Positions 32,775 through 40,483 of a DNA stretch of 64,000 nucleotides are shown one piece after another. The position numbers and the translations under genes were made by a program. Below the pieces are notes generated by a model. The model searched no databases and was not told where the DNA came from. It was given only the letters and a program-made list of their open reading frames with translations. This DNA is from Paraburkholderia sacchari (GTDB taxonomy: Bacteria > Pseudomonadota > Gammaproteobacteria > Burkholderiales > Burkholderiaceae), in the NCBI RefSeq assembly GCF_000785435.2, contig NZ_JTDB02000003.1, positions 620,001-684,000 of the forward strand. Direction: 5' to 3'. Each line of letters begins with the position of its first letter. Position 1 is the stretch's first letter.

Positions 32775-34838
32775 TCAAGAACAGAACTTCGCCAGCAGGT
32801 TCATTTGCGCATTGCGCACGGCCTTGCCGGCGCGGCGGCGCCGGTAATGGCCATCGCTCTGCATGAGCCACGCGCACTGATTATCGCCGAGGAACATCGA
32901 CAGGCCTTCGGCAATCACGCGGCGCTTCAGGCGCCGGTCGTGGATCGGGAACGCCACCTCGACGCGGCGGAACAGGTTGCGGTCCATCCAGTCGGCGCTC
33001 GACAGATAGACGTTCTCCACGCCGCCCGCGTAGAAGTAGTAGATGCGGTGATGCTCGAGGAAGCGCCCGACGATCGAGCGCACCGTGATGTTTTCCGAAA
33101 GCCCCGGCACGCCCGGCTGCAGCGAGCACACGCCGCGAATGATCAGGTCGATCTTCACGCCGGCCTGCGACGCCTCATAGAGCTCGTCGATCACCGTGGG
33201 TTCGAGCAGCGCGTTCATCTTCGCGACGATGCGGGCCTTCTTGCCGGCGCGCGCGGCGTCGGCTTCGGCGCGGATCGACTCGACGAGACGCGGATGCAGC
33301 GTGAACGGCGACTGCCACATCTCGTGCAGTTGCAGCTCGCCGCCGATGCCCGTGAGCTGCTGGAACACGTGGTGGACGTCCTCGCAGATTTTCGGCTCGG
33401 AGGTCATGAGGCCGAAGTCGGTATAGAGGCGCGCCGTGCGCGGATGGTAGTTGCCGGTGCCGAGGTGCGCGTAGCGGCGCAGCGCCATGCGGCCGTTCAC
33501 GGCCACGCGGCGCACGATCAGCATCATCTTGGCGTGGCACTTGTGGCCCACCACGCCGTAGACCACATGCGCGCCCACGGCTTCGAGCTGCGAGGCCCAG
33601 TTGATATTGGTTTCCTCGTCGAAGCGCGCGAGCAGCTCCACCACGACCGTCACTTCCTTGCCGTTGCGCGCGGCCTGCATGAGCGCGTCCATGAGCGGCG
33701 AATCGGTGCCGGTGCGGTAGATGGTCTGCTTGATCGCCACGACGTTCGGGTCGTTGGCGGCTTGCAGCAGCAGTTCGAGCACGGGCTGGAAGCTCTCGTA
33801 CGGGTGATGCAGCAGCACGTCGCCCTGATCGATCACGTCGAACAGGTTGGTGTTGGCGGCAATGCGTTGCGCAATCGCGGGCACGTGCGGCACGAACTTC
33901 AGATCGGGACGATCGACCTTCTCGGGCAGTTGCATGAGGCGCACGAGATTGACGGGGCCGTCGACGTAATAGCAGTCCTTTTCATTCAATCCGCTTTCAT
34001 CGAGCAGACGCCTCACGAGATGCACCGGCGTCTCCGCCGAGACCTCGAGCCGCACCGCATTGCCCAGATGGCGCGCGGGCAGTTCGCCCTGCAGCGCCAC
34101 CCGCAGGTTCGTGATTTCGTCTTCATCGACGAATAGCTCGCTGTTGCGCGTAATGCGGAACTGATTGCAGCTGCGCACGACAAGGCTCGGGAACAGTTCG
34201 CCCACGAAGCGCTGCAAGAGCGAGCCGAGCAGCACGAAGCCGTGCTGGAAGCCCGACAGTTCCTGCGGCATGCGCACGAGGCGCGGCAGCGCGCGCGGCG
34301 CCTGCACGATGCCCATGACGGCCTGGCGGCCGAAGGCGTCCTTGCCTTCGAGTTCGACCACGAAATTCAGGCTCTTGTTGAGCACGCGCGGGAACGGGTG
34401 CGCGGGGTCGAGCCCGATCGGCGTAAGCACGGGCAGCAGCTCGTCGACGAAATACTTGCGCGCCCACGTGGTTTGCGCCTCGTTCCAGGCGTCGGTGCCA
34501 TGAAAGTAGATGCCTTCTTCTTCGAGCGCCGGCAGCACAGTATCGTGCAACATGCGGTACTGACGATGCACGAGGCGCTGCGCGCGCTCGACCACCAGCT
34601 CATAGACGTGCTGCAGCGACATGCCGTCGGGCGTGAGGGCGCCTGGATTGTCGCGCATCTGCTCCTGGAGCCCGGCCATGCGGACTTCGAAGAATTCGTC
34701 GAGATTGCTGCTGGTGATGCAGATGAAGCGCAGGCGCTCCAGCAAGGGAACGGCTGGGTCGGCGGCCTGTGCAAGCACGCGCTCGTTGAATCCCAGAATG
34801 CCCAGTTCGCGATTGAGTAGGGGATAGCGGATGGACAT
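32775..34838 (-). CDS. ppk: Polyphosphate kinase 1
   Basis: Makes long-chain polyphosphate reversibly from ATP. 687 residues start MSIRYPLLNRELGILGFNERVLAQA. The N and H domains come first (ERLRFICITSSNLDEFFEVRM is diagnostic). Next come the two C-terminal PLD-like catalytic domains with the autophosphorylated His in VGHKCHAKMMLIVRR and the second His block in FYAGGVENVYLSSADWM. It is divergent from ppx with a 300-base gap that carries a Pho-box-like array. Length is normal. Confidence 0.97.
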   Translation of the reverse strand: MSIRYPLLNRELGILGFNERVLAQAADPAVPLLERLRFICITSSNLDEFFEVRMAGLQEQMRDNPGALTPDGMSLQHVYELVVERAQRLVHRQYRMLHDTVLPALEEEGIYFHGTDAWNEAQTTWARKYFVDELLPVLTPIGLDPAHPFPRVLNKSLNFVVELEGKDAFGRQAVMGIVQAPRALPRLVRMPQELSGFQHGFVLLGSLLQRFVGELFPSLVVRSCNQFRITRNSELFVDEDEITNLRVALQGELPARHLGNAVRLEVSAETPVHLVRRLLDESGLNEKDCYYVDGPVNLVRLMQLPEKVDRPDLKFVPHVPAIAQRIAANTNLFDVIDQGDVLLHHPYESFQPVLELLLQAANDPNVVAIKQTIYRTGTDSPLMDALMQAARNGKEVTVVVELLARFDEETNINWASQLEAVGAHVVYGVVGHKCHAKMMLIVRRVAVNGRMALRRYAHLGTGNYHPRTARLYTDFGLMTSEPKICEDVHHVFQQLTGIGGELQLHEMWQSPFTLHPRLVESIRAEADAARAGKKARIVAKMNALLEPTVIDELYEASQAGVKIDLIIRGVCSLQPGVPGLSENITVRSIVGRFLEHHRIYYFYAGGVENVYLSSADWMDRNLFRRVEVAFPIHDRRLKRRVIAEGLSMFLGDNQCAWLMQSDGHYRRRRAGKAVRNAQMNLLAKFCS

Positions 34839-34890
34839 TGGTATTGAATGCGGAATTCCAGGGGGCGATTCGAACGGACGCTCGGAAATT

Positions 34891-34930
34891 CTCACAGTTT
34901 CGTGACGTTATTATGAAATTTGGTGTGTCA
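34891..34930 (-). promoter_or_regulatory. Pho-box-like array upstream of ppk
   Basis: On the minus strand 7-mers with an exact 11-base period read TGACACA (34930), ATTTCAT (34919), ACGTCAC (34908) and CTGTGAG (34897). The central pair matches the half-sites in front of pstS. Compatible with PhoB activation of ppk; weaker than the olsB and pstS arrays. Confidence 0.55.
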
Positions 34931-35037
34931 TAAATTCTACGCTCCATTTTCACGTATTCGACACGTCTCGCGGCAAAGATGCAGGGTGGGTCAGGGCGTC
35001 CCTCGCGGGGCGCTGTGGTCCACAACCGGTGCGAGGG

Positions 35038-35068
35038 CTGACATGGGGAAGTCGGGTACGCTTAAAAT
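35038..35068 (+). promoter_or_regulatory. Candidate ppx promoter
   Basis: CTGACA (35038-35043) and TTAAAAT (35062-35068) are 18-19 bases apart. If real, transcription starts near 35075, which favours a ppx start codon at 35109 or 35145 over the earlier ATGs. Confidence 0.4.
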
Positions 35069-35144
35069 GGCTTATTTGGACAGCGCGGCGGCCGCCCAGC
35101 GAGACCGGATGGCCGTGCTCGCACGAATGGAGCTCGCCCCCTCG

Positions 35145-36656
35145 ATGGTCACCAATCCGCAACTGCTAGCCGCCGTCGATCTCGGTTCGAACAGCTTTCG
35201 TCTGATCGTCGGCCGGGTCGAGGAAACCGACGCCGGCAGCCAGATCTATCCCGTCGATGCATTGCGCGAGCCGGTGCGTCTTGCAGCCGGCCTCTCGAAG
35301 GAAAAGATGCTCGACCGCGCCTCGCAGGTGCGCGGCTGGGACGCGCTCAAGCGCTTTGGCGAACGCCTGCGCGACTTCCACCCGGACCACGTGCGCGCGG
35401 TGGCCACCAACACGCTGCGCGTGGCCAAGAACGCGCGAGAATTTCTCGTCGAGGCGGAAAAAGCGCTCGGTTTCCCCATTGAAGTGATCGCGGGCCGCGA
35501 AGAGGCGCGCCTCATCTACGCGGGCGCCGCGCATTCGGTGCCGGCGAGCGCGGGCAAGCGCTTCGTGGTGGACATCGGCGGCGGCTCGACCGAGTTCATC
35601 ATCGGCGCGCACTACACGCCGATCCGCATGGAAAGCCTCTATATCGGCTGCGTGAGCCATAGCCGCCAGTTCTTCCCGGCCGGCAACGTCGACGAATACA
35701 CCATGCGCCAGGCCGAACTGGCCGCCACGCGCGAGATCCAGATTATTTCCTCCGACTATCGCAAGACCGGCTGGGACCAGGCGATCGGCTCATCGGGCAC
35801 GGCGCGCGCGCTCGCCGAACTCGTGGAAGCAAACGGCTTCAACGACCCCGGCATCACGCACGGCATCTCGCGCGGCGGCCTCGAGCGCCTCAAGCGCGCG
35901 CTCATCAAGGCCGAGAACGTCAACCGCCTGAAGCTCGTCGCGCTCAAGCCCGACCGCATTCCGGTGCTGGCAGGCGGCCTCTCGATCATGATCGCCGTGT
36001 TCGACGAACTGGGCATCGATTACGTCGACACCACCGACGGCGCGCTGCGTCTGGGCGTGCTATACGACCTGCTCGGCCGTTCGCAGCATGAGGACATGCG
36101 CACCGTCACCGTGGAAGGTTTCATGCGCCGCTATGGCGTCGATCGTGCGCAGGCGGCTCGCATCGGCGATCTGGCGGTGGGCTTCTACGACCAGTTCGAA
36201 GAGCCCGACGAAGAGCGCCGCGAGGAAAACCGCATGTTCCTCGGCTGGGCGGCATCGCTGCACGAGATCGGCCTGTCGATTTCGCACAGCGCGTATCACA
36301 AGCATTCGGCCTATATCGCCAGCAACGCCGACATGCCTGGCTTCTCGCGCACCGACCAGGCGCGCCTTGCCGCGCTCGTGCTCGGCCACGTGGGCAAGCT
36401 CGGCAAGCTCTCACAAACGCGCGACGTGGAATGGCCGCTGCTGTTCTGCCTGCGCCTCGCGGGCCTCTTGAGCCGTCGTCGCGCCGATGTCGGCCTCCCG
36501 CAGATCAAGGTGATCCAGGAAGGCGACGGCTACGAAGTGCTGCTGCCGAACGCGTGGGTGCAGAACAATCCGCTCACCGATTACAACCTCGTTCAGGAAG
36601 CGGCCGAGTGGGGCAAGGTCGGGATTCCGTACCGCGTGGTGTATTCGGACGACTGA
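35145..36656 (+). CDS. ppx: Exopolyphosphatase (Ppx/GppA family)
   Basis: Releases phosphate from the ends of polyphosphate. From the ATG at 35145 (MVTNPQLLAAVDLGSNSFRLIVG) the protein has 503 residues, the family norm. In-frame ATGs at 35043, 35067 and 35109 would add 12-34 non-conserved residues. Of these, 35043 has a fair GAGGG ribosome site, so the start is uncertain. The actin-like ATPase motifs are VDLGSNSFRLIVG and VVDIGGGSTEFIIG, with GSSGTARAL next; the C-terminal part is HD-like (GWAASLHEIGLSISHSAYHKHSAYI). It is divergent from ppk. Confidence 0.93.
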   Translation: MVTNPQLLAAVDLGSNSFRLIVGRVEETDAGSQIYPVDALREPVRLAAGLSKEKMLDRASQVRGWDALKRFGERLRDFHPDHVRAVATNTLRVAKNAREFLVEAEKALGFPIEVIAGREEARLIYAGAAHSVPASAGKRFVVDIGGGSTEFIIGAHYTPIRMESLYIGCVSHSRQFFPAGNVDEYTMRQAELAATREIQIISSDYRKTGWDQAIGSSGTARALAELVEANGFNDPGITHGISRGGLERLKRALIKAENVNRLKLVALKPDRIPVLAGGLSIMIAVFDELGIDYVDTTDGALRLGVLYDLLGRSQHEDMRTVTVEGFMRRYGVDRAQAARIGDLAVGFYDQFEEPDEERREENRMFLGWAASLHEIGLSISHSAYHKHSAYIASNADMPGFSRTDQARLAALVLGHVGKLGKLSQTRDVEWPLLFCLRLAGLLSRRRADVGLPQIKVIQEGDGYEVLLPNAWVQNNPLTDYNLVQEAAEWGKVGIPYRVVYSDD

Positions 36657-36700
36657 TTCACTACGACTGACACGCGAAGACGGTTCGCGCGCAAGCGAGA

Positions 36701-36724
36701 ACGCCCGGCCTGCGAGCCGGGCGT
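36701..36724. terminator. GC-rich hairpin between convergent ppx and olsB
   Basis: ACGCCCGGC (36701-36709) pairs with GCCGGGCGT (36716-36724). Only a weak T-run follows, but it is the only stem in the gap. Confidence 0.6.
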
Positions 36725-36779
36725 CGTGCTTTGTGGCGCTGCTTTGCGCTTGTCCGCGGCTATCTGCGCCTATGGACGC

Positions 36780-37598
36780 TCAGCGCGCGGAGGCGTTGCC
36801 GAGGAAGTGGCGAGCGTAGCGCTCGTTGATATCCGAGAGGCGGAACAGCGTGAGGAAGTCGGCGCAGTTGAAGTCAGGGTCCCAGGCCGGCGCACCGCAG
36901 ATCTTCGCGCCAAGGCGCAGATAGCCCTTGATGAGCGGCGGCGGCACGGCGGACGCGCCCGTGCGCAGTTCCTCGACGGGCAGCGGCGTGTGCGGGAACG
37001 CGCGGTACTCGGGCGCCGTGAGCGCGCTGGCTTCGAGCGAGGCGTAGAGATTGGCGGCGTAGTGGCCGCCGTCGGCCATCGCGACGCTTGCGCAGCCGAG
37101 CATCGTCTCGTAGCCGTTGTGCGTCATGTAGGCGCCAAGGCCGCCCCACAACGACATGATGACCGAGCCGCTGCGATAGTCGGGATGCACGCACGAGCGG
37201 CCCACCTCGACCATCTTGGGGCGCAGGTGCGCGAGGCGCGATAGATCGAATTCGCTCTCGGCGTAGAGACGCCCGATGCGCGCGGCCTGGTGGGGCGGCA
37301 GCACGCGGTAGGTGCCGACGACCTTGAGCGTGTCGAGATCGCGCACGAGCAGGTGATCGCACCAGCTGTCGAAGGCGTCGACGTCGAGGCCCGCCGGGCC
37401 CGCGAGGCGCGCGCCCATTTCTTCGGCGAACACGCGGTAGCGCAGGCGCTGCGCTTCGCGCAGCTCTTCGTCGCTGCGCGCCCAGGCCACCTGCAGGCGA
37501 TGCTGCGGGGTGACCGTTTCTTCGGCGCGCGGCAGGCGCCGATTCGACTCGAAGAGGCTCGCAGCGAACGGCAGGGAGGGCGTCGGCAGATCTCGCAT
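36780..37598 (-). CDS. olsB: OlsB-like acyltransferase (ornithine lipid synthesis)
   Basis: GNAT-fold acyltransferase resembling OlsB, which transfers a 3-hydroxyacyl group from acyl carrier protein to ornithine, giving the lyso-ornithine lipid. 272 residues from the ATG at 37598, with AGGA seven bases upstream. Key stretches are EAQRLRYRVFAEEMGARL, DSWCDHLLVRD, VGTYRVLPPHQA, EVGRSCVHPDYRSGSVIMSLWGGL and the late PPLIKGYLRLGAKICGAPAWDPDFNCADFLTL, a signature shared with the hemolysin-like acyltransferases. Its neighbours are ppx and sixA and it has a Pho-box array in front, which suits a role in replacing phospholipids when phosphate is scarce. No olsA is in the window. Confidence 0.8.
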   Translation of the reverse strand: MRDLPTPSLPFAASLFESNRRLPRAEETVTPQHRLQVAWARSDEELREAQRLRYRVFAEEMGARLAGPAGLDVDAFDSWCDHLLVRDLDTLKVVGTYRVLPPHQAARIGRLYAESEFDLSRLAHLRPKMVEVGRSCVHPDYRSGSVIMSLWGGLGAYMTHNGYETMLGCASVAMADGGHYAANLYASLEASALTAPEYRAFPHTPLPVEELRTGASAVPPPLIKGYLRLGAKICGAPAWDPDFNCADFLTLFRLSDINERYARHFLGNASAR

Positions 37599-37638
37599 GG
37601 GGCGTCCTGGTCGGAAGTAAAAGAACTTTTCCGGCAAT

Positions 37639-37691
37639 TTAGTAAGACGCGGTTACGGTTCCGTGAAGACGCAATGACGATTCGGTGACGC
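37639..37691 (-). promoter_or_regulatory. Pho boxes and -10 region upstream of olsB
   Basis: On the minus strand four 7-mers repeat with an exact 11-base period: GCGTCAC (37691), TCGTCAT (37680), TCTTCAC (37669) and CCGTAAC (37658). A -10-like TACTAA (37644-37639) begins seven bases after the last one. The pattern matches the pstS array closely. Confidence 0.75.
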
Positions 37692-37744
37692 GCTGTAAGG
37701 CCGATGTGAAGTGGGCAGAGGATGAGGCCCGCGCCGCAACGGCG

Positions 37745-38209
37745 CTAGACGAGATCGGGCGTGATGGCGGCGAGCAGGACCGCATCGCCGTCGCCGTTGC
37801 GCTCGCGGCTTTTGATCCAGAAGACGCCGGCTTTCTTCATCGCCCAACTGCGGCGGGTGTCTTCGGTCGACAAGAGGCGCGCGGCCACCTCGCCGAGCGT
37901 CGGCTGATGGCCGATCACGACGACCGTGGAAGCGATGCCTTCGGGCCAGCCGGCCGCCGCGAGCACGGCGTCGATGCTGGCGTTCGGTGCGATTTCGCGC
38001 ACGACGCGGTACTGGTCGGTGAGCGCTTCGGCGGTTTGTATCGTGCGCGCGGCGGGGCTCGCGAGGATCACGGCGTCATCGGGCAGGCGCGCGCGCAGCC
38101 AGCGCGCGACGTTTTGCGCCTGCTTGCGTCCGCGCGTGGTGAGCTGGCGGGCGAGATCGCTCGCGGCGATGTCTTCGGCTTCGGCATGGCGCCAGAGGAT
38201 GAGGTTCAT
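37745..38209 (-). CDS. sixA: Phosphohistidine phosphatase SixA
   Basis: Histidine-phosphatase-superfamily enzyme that removes phosphate from phosphohistidine; in E. coli it acts on HPt domains and on the nitrogen PTS protein NPr. The ATG at 38209 gives 154 residues starting MNLILWRHAEAEDIA. The catalytic His is in the RHAEAE motif, with the partner Arg in ILASPAARTIQTAEAL and the second His in VVIGHQPTLGEVA. It lies about 50 bases upstream of the olsB Pho boxes, on the same strand. Confidence 0.92.
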   Translation of the reverse strand: MNLILWRHAEAEDIAASDLARQLTTRGRKQAQNVARWLRARLPDDAVILASPAARTIQTAEALTDQYRVVREIAPNASIDAVLAAAGWPEGIASTVVVIGHQPTLGEVAARLLSTEDTRRSWAMKKAGVFWIKSRERNGDGDAVLLAAITPDLV

Positions 38210-38322
38210 TTGAGGGTTCTCTTGGGGGCGGTGCGAGTGGGGGGGGCGTTTCCACACGGGTTTACTGCATGGTGCACGCGGGGGGAGGCGGCGGCAAGGT
38301 ATCCGCCTTGAGCAATGTGGGT

Positions 38323-38352
38323 TTGACGATCGCTGAAAGATGACGATATAAT
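38323..38352 (+). promoter_or_regulatory. Promoter of tRNA-Pro
   Basis: TTGACG (38323-38328), 18-base spacer, TATAAT (38347-38352), with the tRNA starting 12 bases further on. Confidence 0.85.
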
Positions 38353-38363
38353 CGGCGATTCGT

Positions 38364-38440
38364 CGGAGCGTAGCGCAGCCTGGTAGCGCATCTGATTTGG
38401 GATCAGAGGGTCGTAGGTTCGAATCCTATCGCTCCGACCA
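38364..38440 (+). tRNA. tRNA-Pro, anticodon TGG
   Basis: A 77-base cloverleaf with acceptor arm CGGAGCG/CGCTCCG, D arm with GCGCAGCCTGGTAGCGC, anticodon arm TCTGA-TTTGGGA-TCAGA (TGG at 34-36), T arm GTAGG-TTCGAAT-CCTAT, and encoded CCA. The C1-G72 pair is typical of tRNA-Pro. A strong promoter precedes it and a strong terminator follows. Confidence 0.97.
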
Positions 38441-38448
38441 CGACATTG

Positions 38449-38485
38449 AAGGGCTTGGCATGTATGTGCCAAGCCCTTTTTTTGC
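38449..38485. terminator. Terminator of tRNA-Pro
   Basis: AAGGGCTTGGCA pairs with TGCCAAGCCCTT around TGTATG, followed by seven T. It can also serve the convergent response-regulator gene. Confidence 0.92.
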
Positions 38486-38523
38486 GCGGGTGCGGCGTTG
38501 CCGGGCGGGTTCTCGGGGATGTC

Positions 38524-39216
38524 TCAAGAACTGACCAGCCCGTGGAGCATTGCGTACTGAATCAGCTCCGCGTTGGAGGTCAGGTGCAGTTTGCGCATTG
38601 CCGCCATTTTCTGAGTGCCGACTGTGGAAGTCGTGCGGCCGGAGCGGCGGGCAATTTCGGTGAGTGACATGCCGCGCGCTATTAACTGGACGATTTCGCG
38701 CTCCTTGCGCGAAAGCGCGAATTTGCGTTTGATCTCTGTGGGTGGGGCGGATGCCGAAAGCCTTCGTGCGACCATATCGGAGACGGCGATTTTGCTTCCA
38801 GAGCACGCATACTGACAGACCTTCATGAGTTCGCTCAGCGACTCGTCTTTGGTGACGATTCCGGCAACGCGTGCGTGTATGAGTTCTCTGATTATGCTGA
38901 TGCTAGTTGTCATCGTGAAGACGACAACAGGGATGGCGGGATATTTGAATCTGAGCCACCGGATCAGCGCCATGCCGTCCGTTTCGGGAGCATCCCAGCA
39001 CATTGCCAGATCGGTGACGATCAGATCGCAAGGGGCTTTGTGCAAGGCGTTCAGCAAATCGAGTCCCGATTGTGCAAGTGCGGCTATCTGATAGCCGCGC
39101 AGGTTCGCAAAGCTTGCTGCAACGGCCAGTCGTACGATGGGATGATCATCGGCAATAATGACGCGAACGCGATCGGGAGTATCGGCGGGATTTTCGTGGC
39201 CCTTCAAAATTAGCAC
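38524..39216 (-). CDS. Orphan NarL/LuxR-type response regulator
   Basis: Two-domain transcription factor of 230 residues. The receiver domain has acidic IIADDHP, phospho-acceptor Asp in DLIVTDLAM and Thr/Lys equivalents in VFTMTTS and IVTKDESL. The C-terminal LuxR helix-turn-helix (about 163-225) reads LSRKEREIVQLIARGMSLTEIARRSGRTTSTVGTQK. The layout resembles RcsB-type regulators. No sensor kinase is adjacent, so its partner must be elsewhere. The gene and its upstream region are AT-richer than the surroundings, suggesting acquisition or relaxed composition. The start at 39216 (MLILKGHENPADTPDRV) lacks a strong ribosome site; a few residues may be extra. Confidence 0.88.
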   Translation of the reverse strand: MLILKGHENPADTPDRVRVIIADDHPIVRLAVAASFANLRGYQIAALAQSGLDLLNALHKAPCDLIVTDLAMCWDAPETDGMALIRWLRFKYPAIPVVVFTMTTSISIIRELIHARVAGIVTKDESLSELMKVCQYACSGSKIAVSDMVARRLSASAPPTEIKRKFALSRKEREIVQLIARGMSLTEIARRSGRTTSTVGTQKMAAMRKLHLTSNAELIQYAMLHGLVSS

Positions 39217-39526
39217 TCCTTTAATGTTTGTATTTCGTTTAATTGCGGCTGGATCGCGGCGATTTGCTGTATCTCTTCCTGGCTTCTGAGCGCGGCGCTT
39301 TCCTGATGGGGAATTTCATCCTTAAATGAAGGCGGCTATGGAGACTCTGTCAAATAACGCGGAATCGATAAATAAGATTATTTCTACGCGGATTTATTTT
39401 TATGCCAGGTAAATATTGCGTGTGGTTGTGCAATTACGCCTGGAGAGGAATTTTTCGAAAATATCGTCATGTTCATGAGGCGATGCCGGGGGCGATGCAC
39501 ATCCACTTCCCCAACCACGTCAAATA
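39217..39526. other. AT-rich intergenic region
   Basis: About 310 bases of visibly AT-rich DNA between the orphan regulator and the SOS box. No convincing gene was found; the one longer frame (from 39402) continues into imuA in another frame and looks random. It probably contains the regulator's own promoter. Confidence 0.5.
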
Positions 39527-39542
39527 CTGTATAAATATACAG
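39527..39542 (+). promoter_or_regulatory. LexA (SOS) box of the imuA-imuB-dnaE2 operon
   Basis: CTGTATAAATATACAG matches the CTGT-N8-ACAG consensus perfectly, in the context TACTGTATAAATATACAGGTA. It lies 96 bases before imuA, and a TATAAA -10-like element falls inside it, so LexA would block polymerase. Confidence 0.92.
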
Positions 39543-39637
39543 GTATCGGCGAGGCCTTTCATGCTAAGCCGGCTATCCCGTCATGCCCCATTTCGCGTTG
39601 GGCAGGGCGTTTTATTCCCTTTTTCCAGAGCGCAATC

Positions 39638-40483
39638 ATGGCGGCATTCCAGTTTGCGGCGGCGCACCTGCCGCCCCGGCTGCAAAGCCGGGTCTGGCAG
39701 GGCAATCAACTCGCGCACGCGGGCGAGCGCACGGTGGCGAGCGGCCATGCCGCGCTCGACGCCCAGTTGCCCGGCGCGGGTTGGCCCGCGGGCAGCCTGA
39801 CCGAGCTGCTCGTCGAGCAGGGCGGCATCGGCGAGATGCGGCTCGTCGCGCCCGTGCTGCATACGCTCACTGCGCGGGCGGGGCGGCACGTGCTGCTCGT
39901 CGCGCCGCCGTGGCGGCCATACGCGTGCGCGCTCAAGGCGTGGGGAATCGCGCTCGAGCGCCTGATCTGGGTGCGCGCGAGCGAGGATGAAGCGCCGTGG
40001 GCCGCCGAGCAGGCGCTCAAGCAGGATGGCATCGGCGCCGTGCTGCTCTGGCAGCCGAAGGCGCGCGCCGATGCTCTGCGGCGGTTGCAGGTCGCCGCGC
40101 AGGATTCGCAGTCGCTGGCGTTTCTGATGCGTCCGCCCGCTGCGCGCAGCCAGTCGTCGCCGGCGCCGCTGCGCATGGTTTGCACGCCGGTGCCGCCGCC
40201 CGAGGATGCGCGCCTGAATCGCCGTGAATGGATGCAGCTCACCGCTGTGTCCGTCGATATTTTCAAGCGTCGCGGGCCGCCGCCCGCCCAGCCACTCGTC
40301 ATCACTTTGCCGCTGCAGGAGTCGGTGCTGCCCCAGCCGGGCGCATTGCCGGCCGCGCCGTGGCCCGGGATCAATCATGTTGTGGATCGCCGTCACCTTG
40401 CCGTTGTTGCCGCTGGAGGCCGTGAGGCCGCCCGTGCCGCTCATGTCGCCAGCACTGGAGTCACTGCGGGCCAGTCGACCTGA
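39638..40483 (+). CDS. imuA: Mutasome accessory protein ImuA
   Basis: RecA-fold-like (SulA-related) protein of the damage-induced mutasome; it works with ImuB and DnaE2 in error-prone synthesis. 281 residues. The N-terminal half matches the family: LPGAGWPAGSLTELLVEQGGIGEMRLVAPVL and LIWVRASEDEAPWAAEQALKQDGIGAVLLW. Past about residue 245 the frame overlaps the imuB start by 107 bases, and this tail (VVDRRHLAVVAAGGREAARAA) looks unconserved. The ATG at 39638 follows a weak site. First gene of the LexA-headed operon. Confidence 0.9.
   Translation: MAAFQFAAAHLPPRLQSRVWQGNQLAHAGERTVASGHAALDAQLPGAGWPAGSLTELLVEQGGIGEMRLVAPVLHTLTARAGRHVLLVAPPWRPYACALKAWGIALERLIWVRASEDEAPWAAEQALKQDGIGAVLLWQPKARADALRRLQVAAQDSQSLAFLMRPPAARSQSSPAPLRMVCTPVPPPEDARLNRREWMQLTAVSVDIFKRRGPPPAQPLVITLPLQESVLPQPGALPAAPWPGINHVVDRRHLAVVAAGGREAARAAHVASTGVTAGQST

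Noticed and set aside
38364..39637. Integrated element bounded by a duplicated tRNA-Pro end
   Set aside because: I found no second copy of the tRNA 3' end and no integrase, so only an AT-rich patch is claimed.
39402..39800. 132-codon frame running over the LexA box into imuA
   Set aside because: It would have to be transcribed through the SOS operator and overlaps imuA in another frame; composition is random after the AT-rich part.
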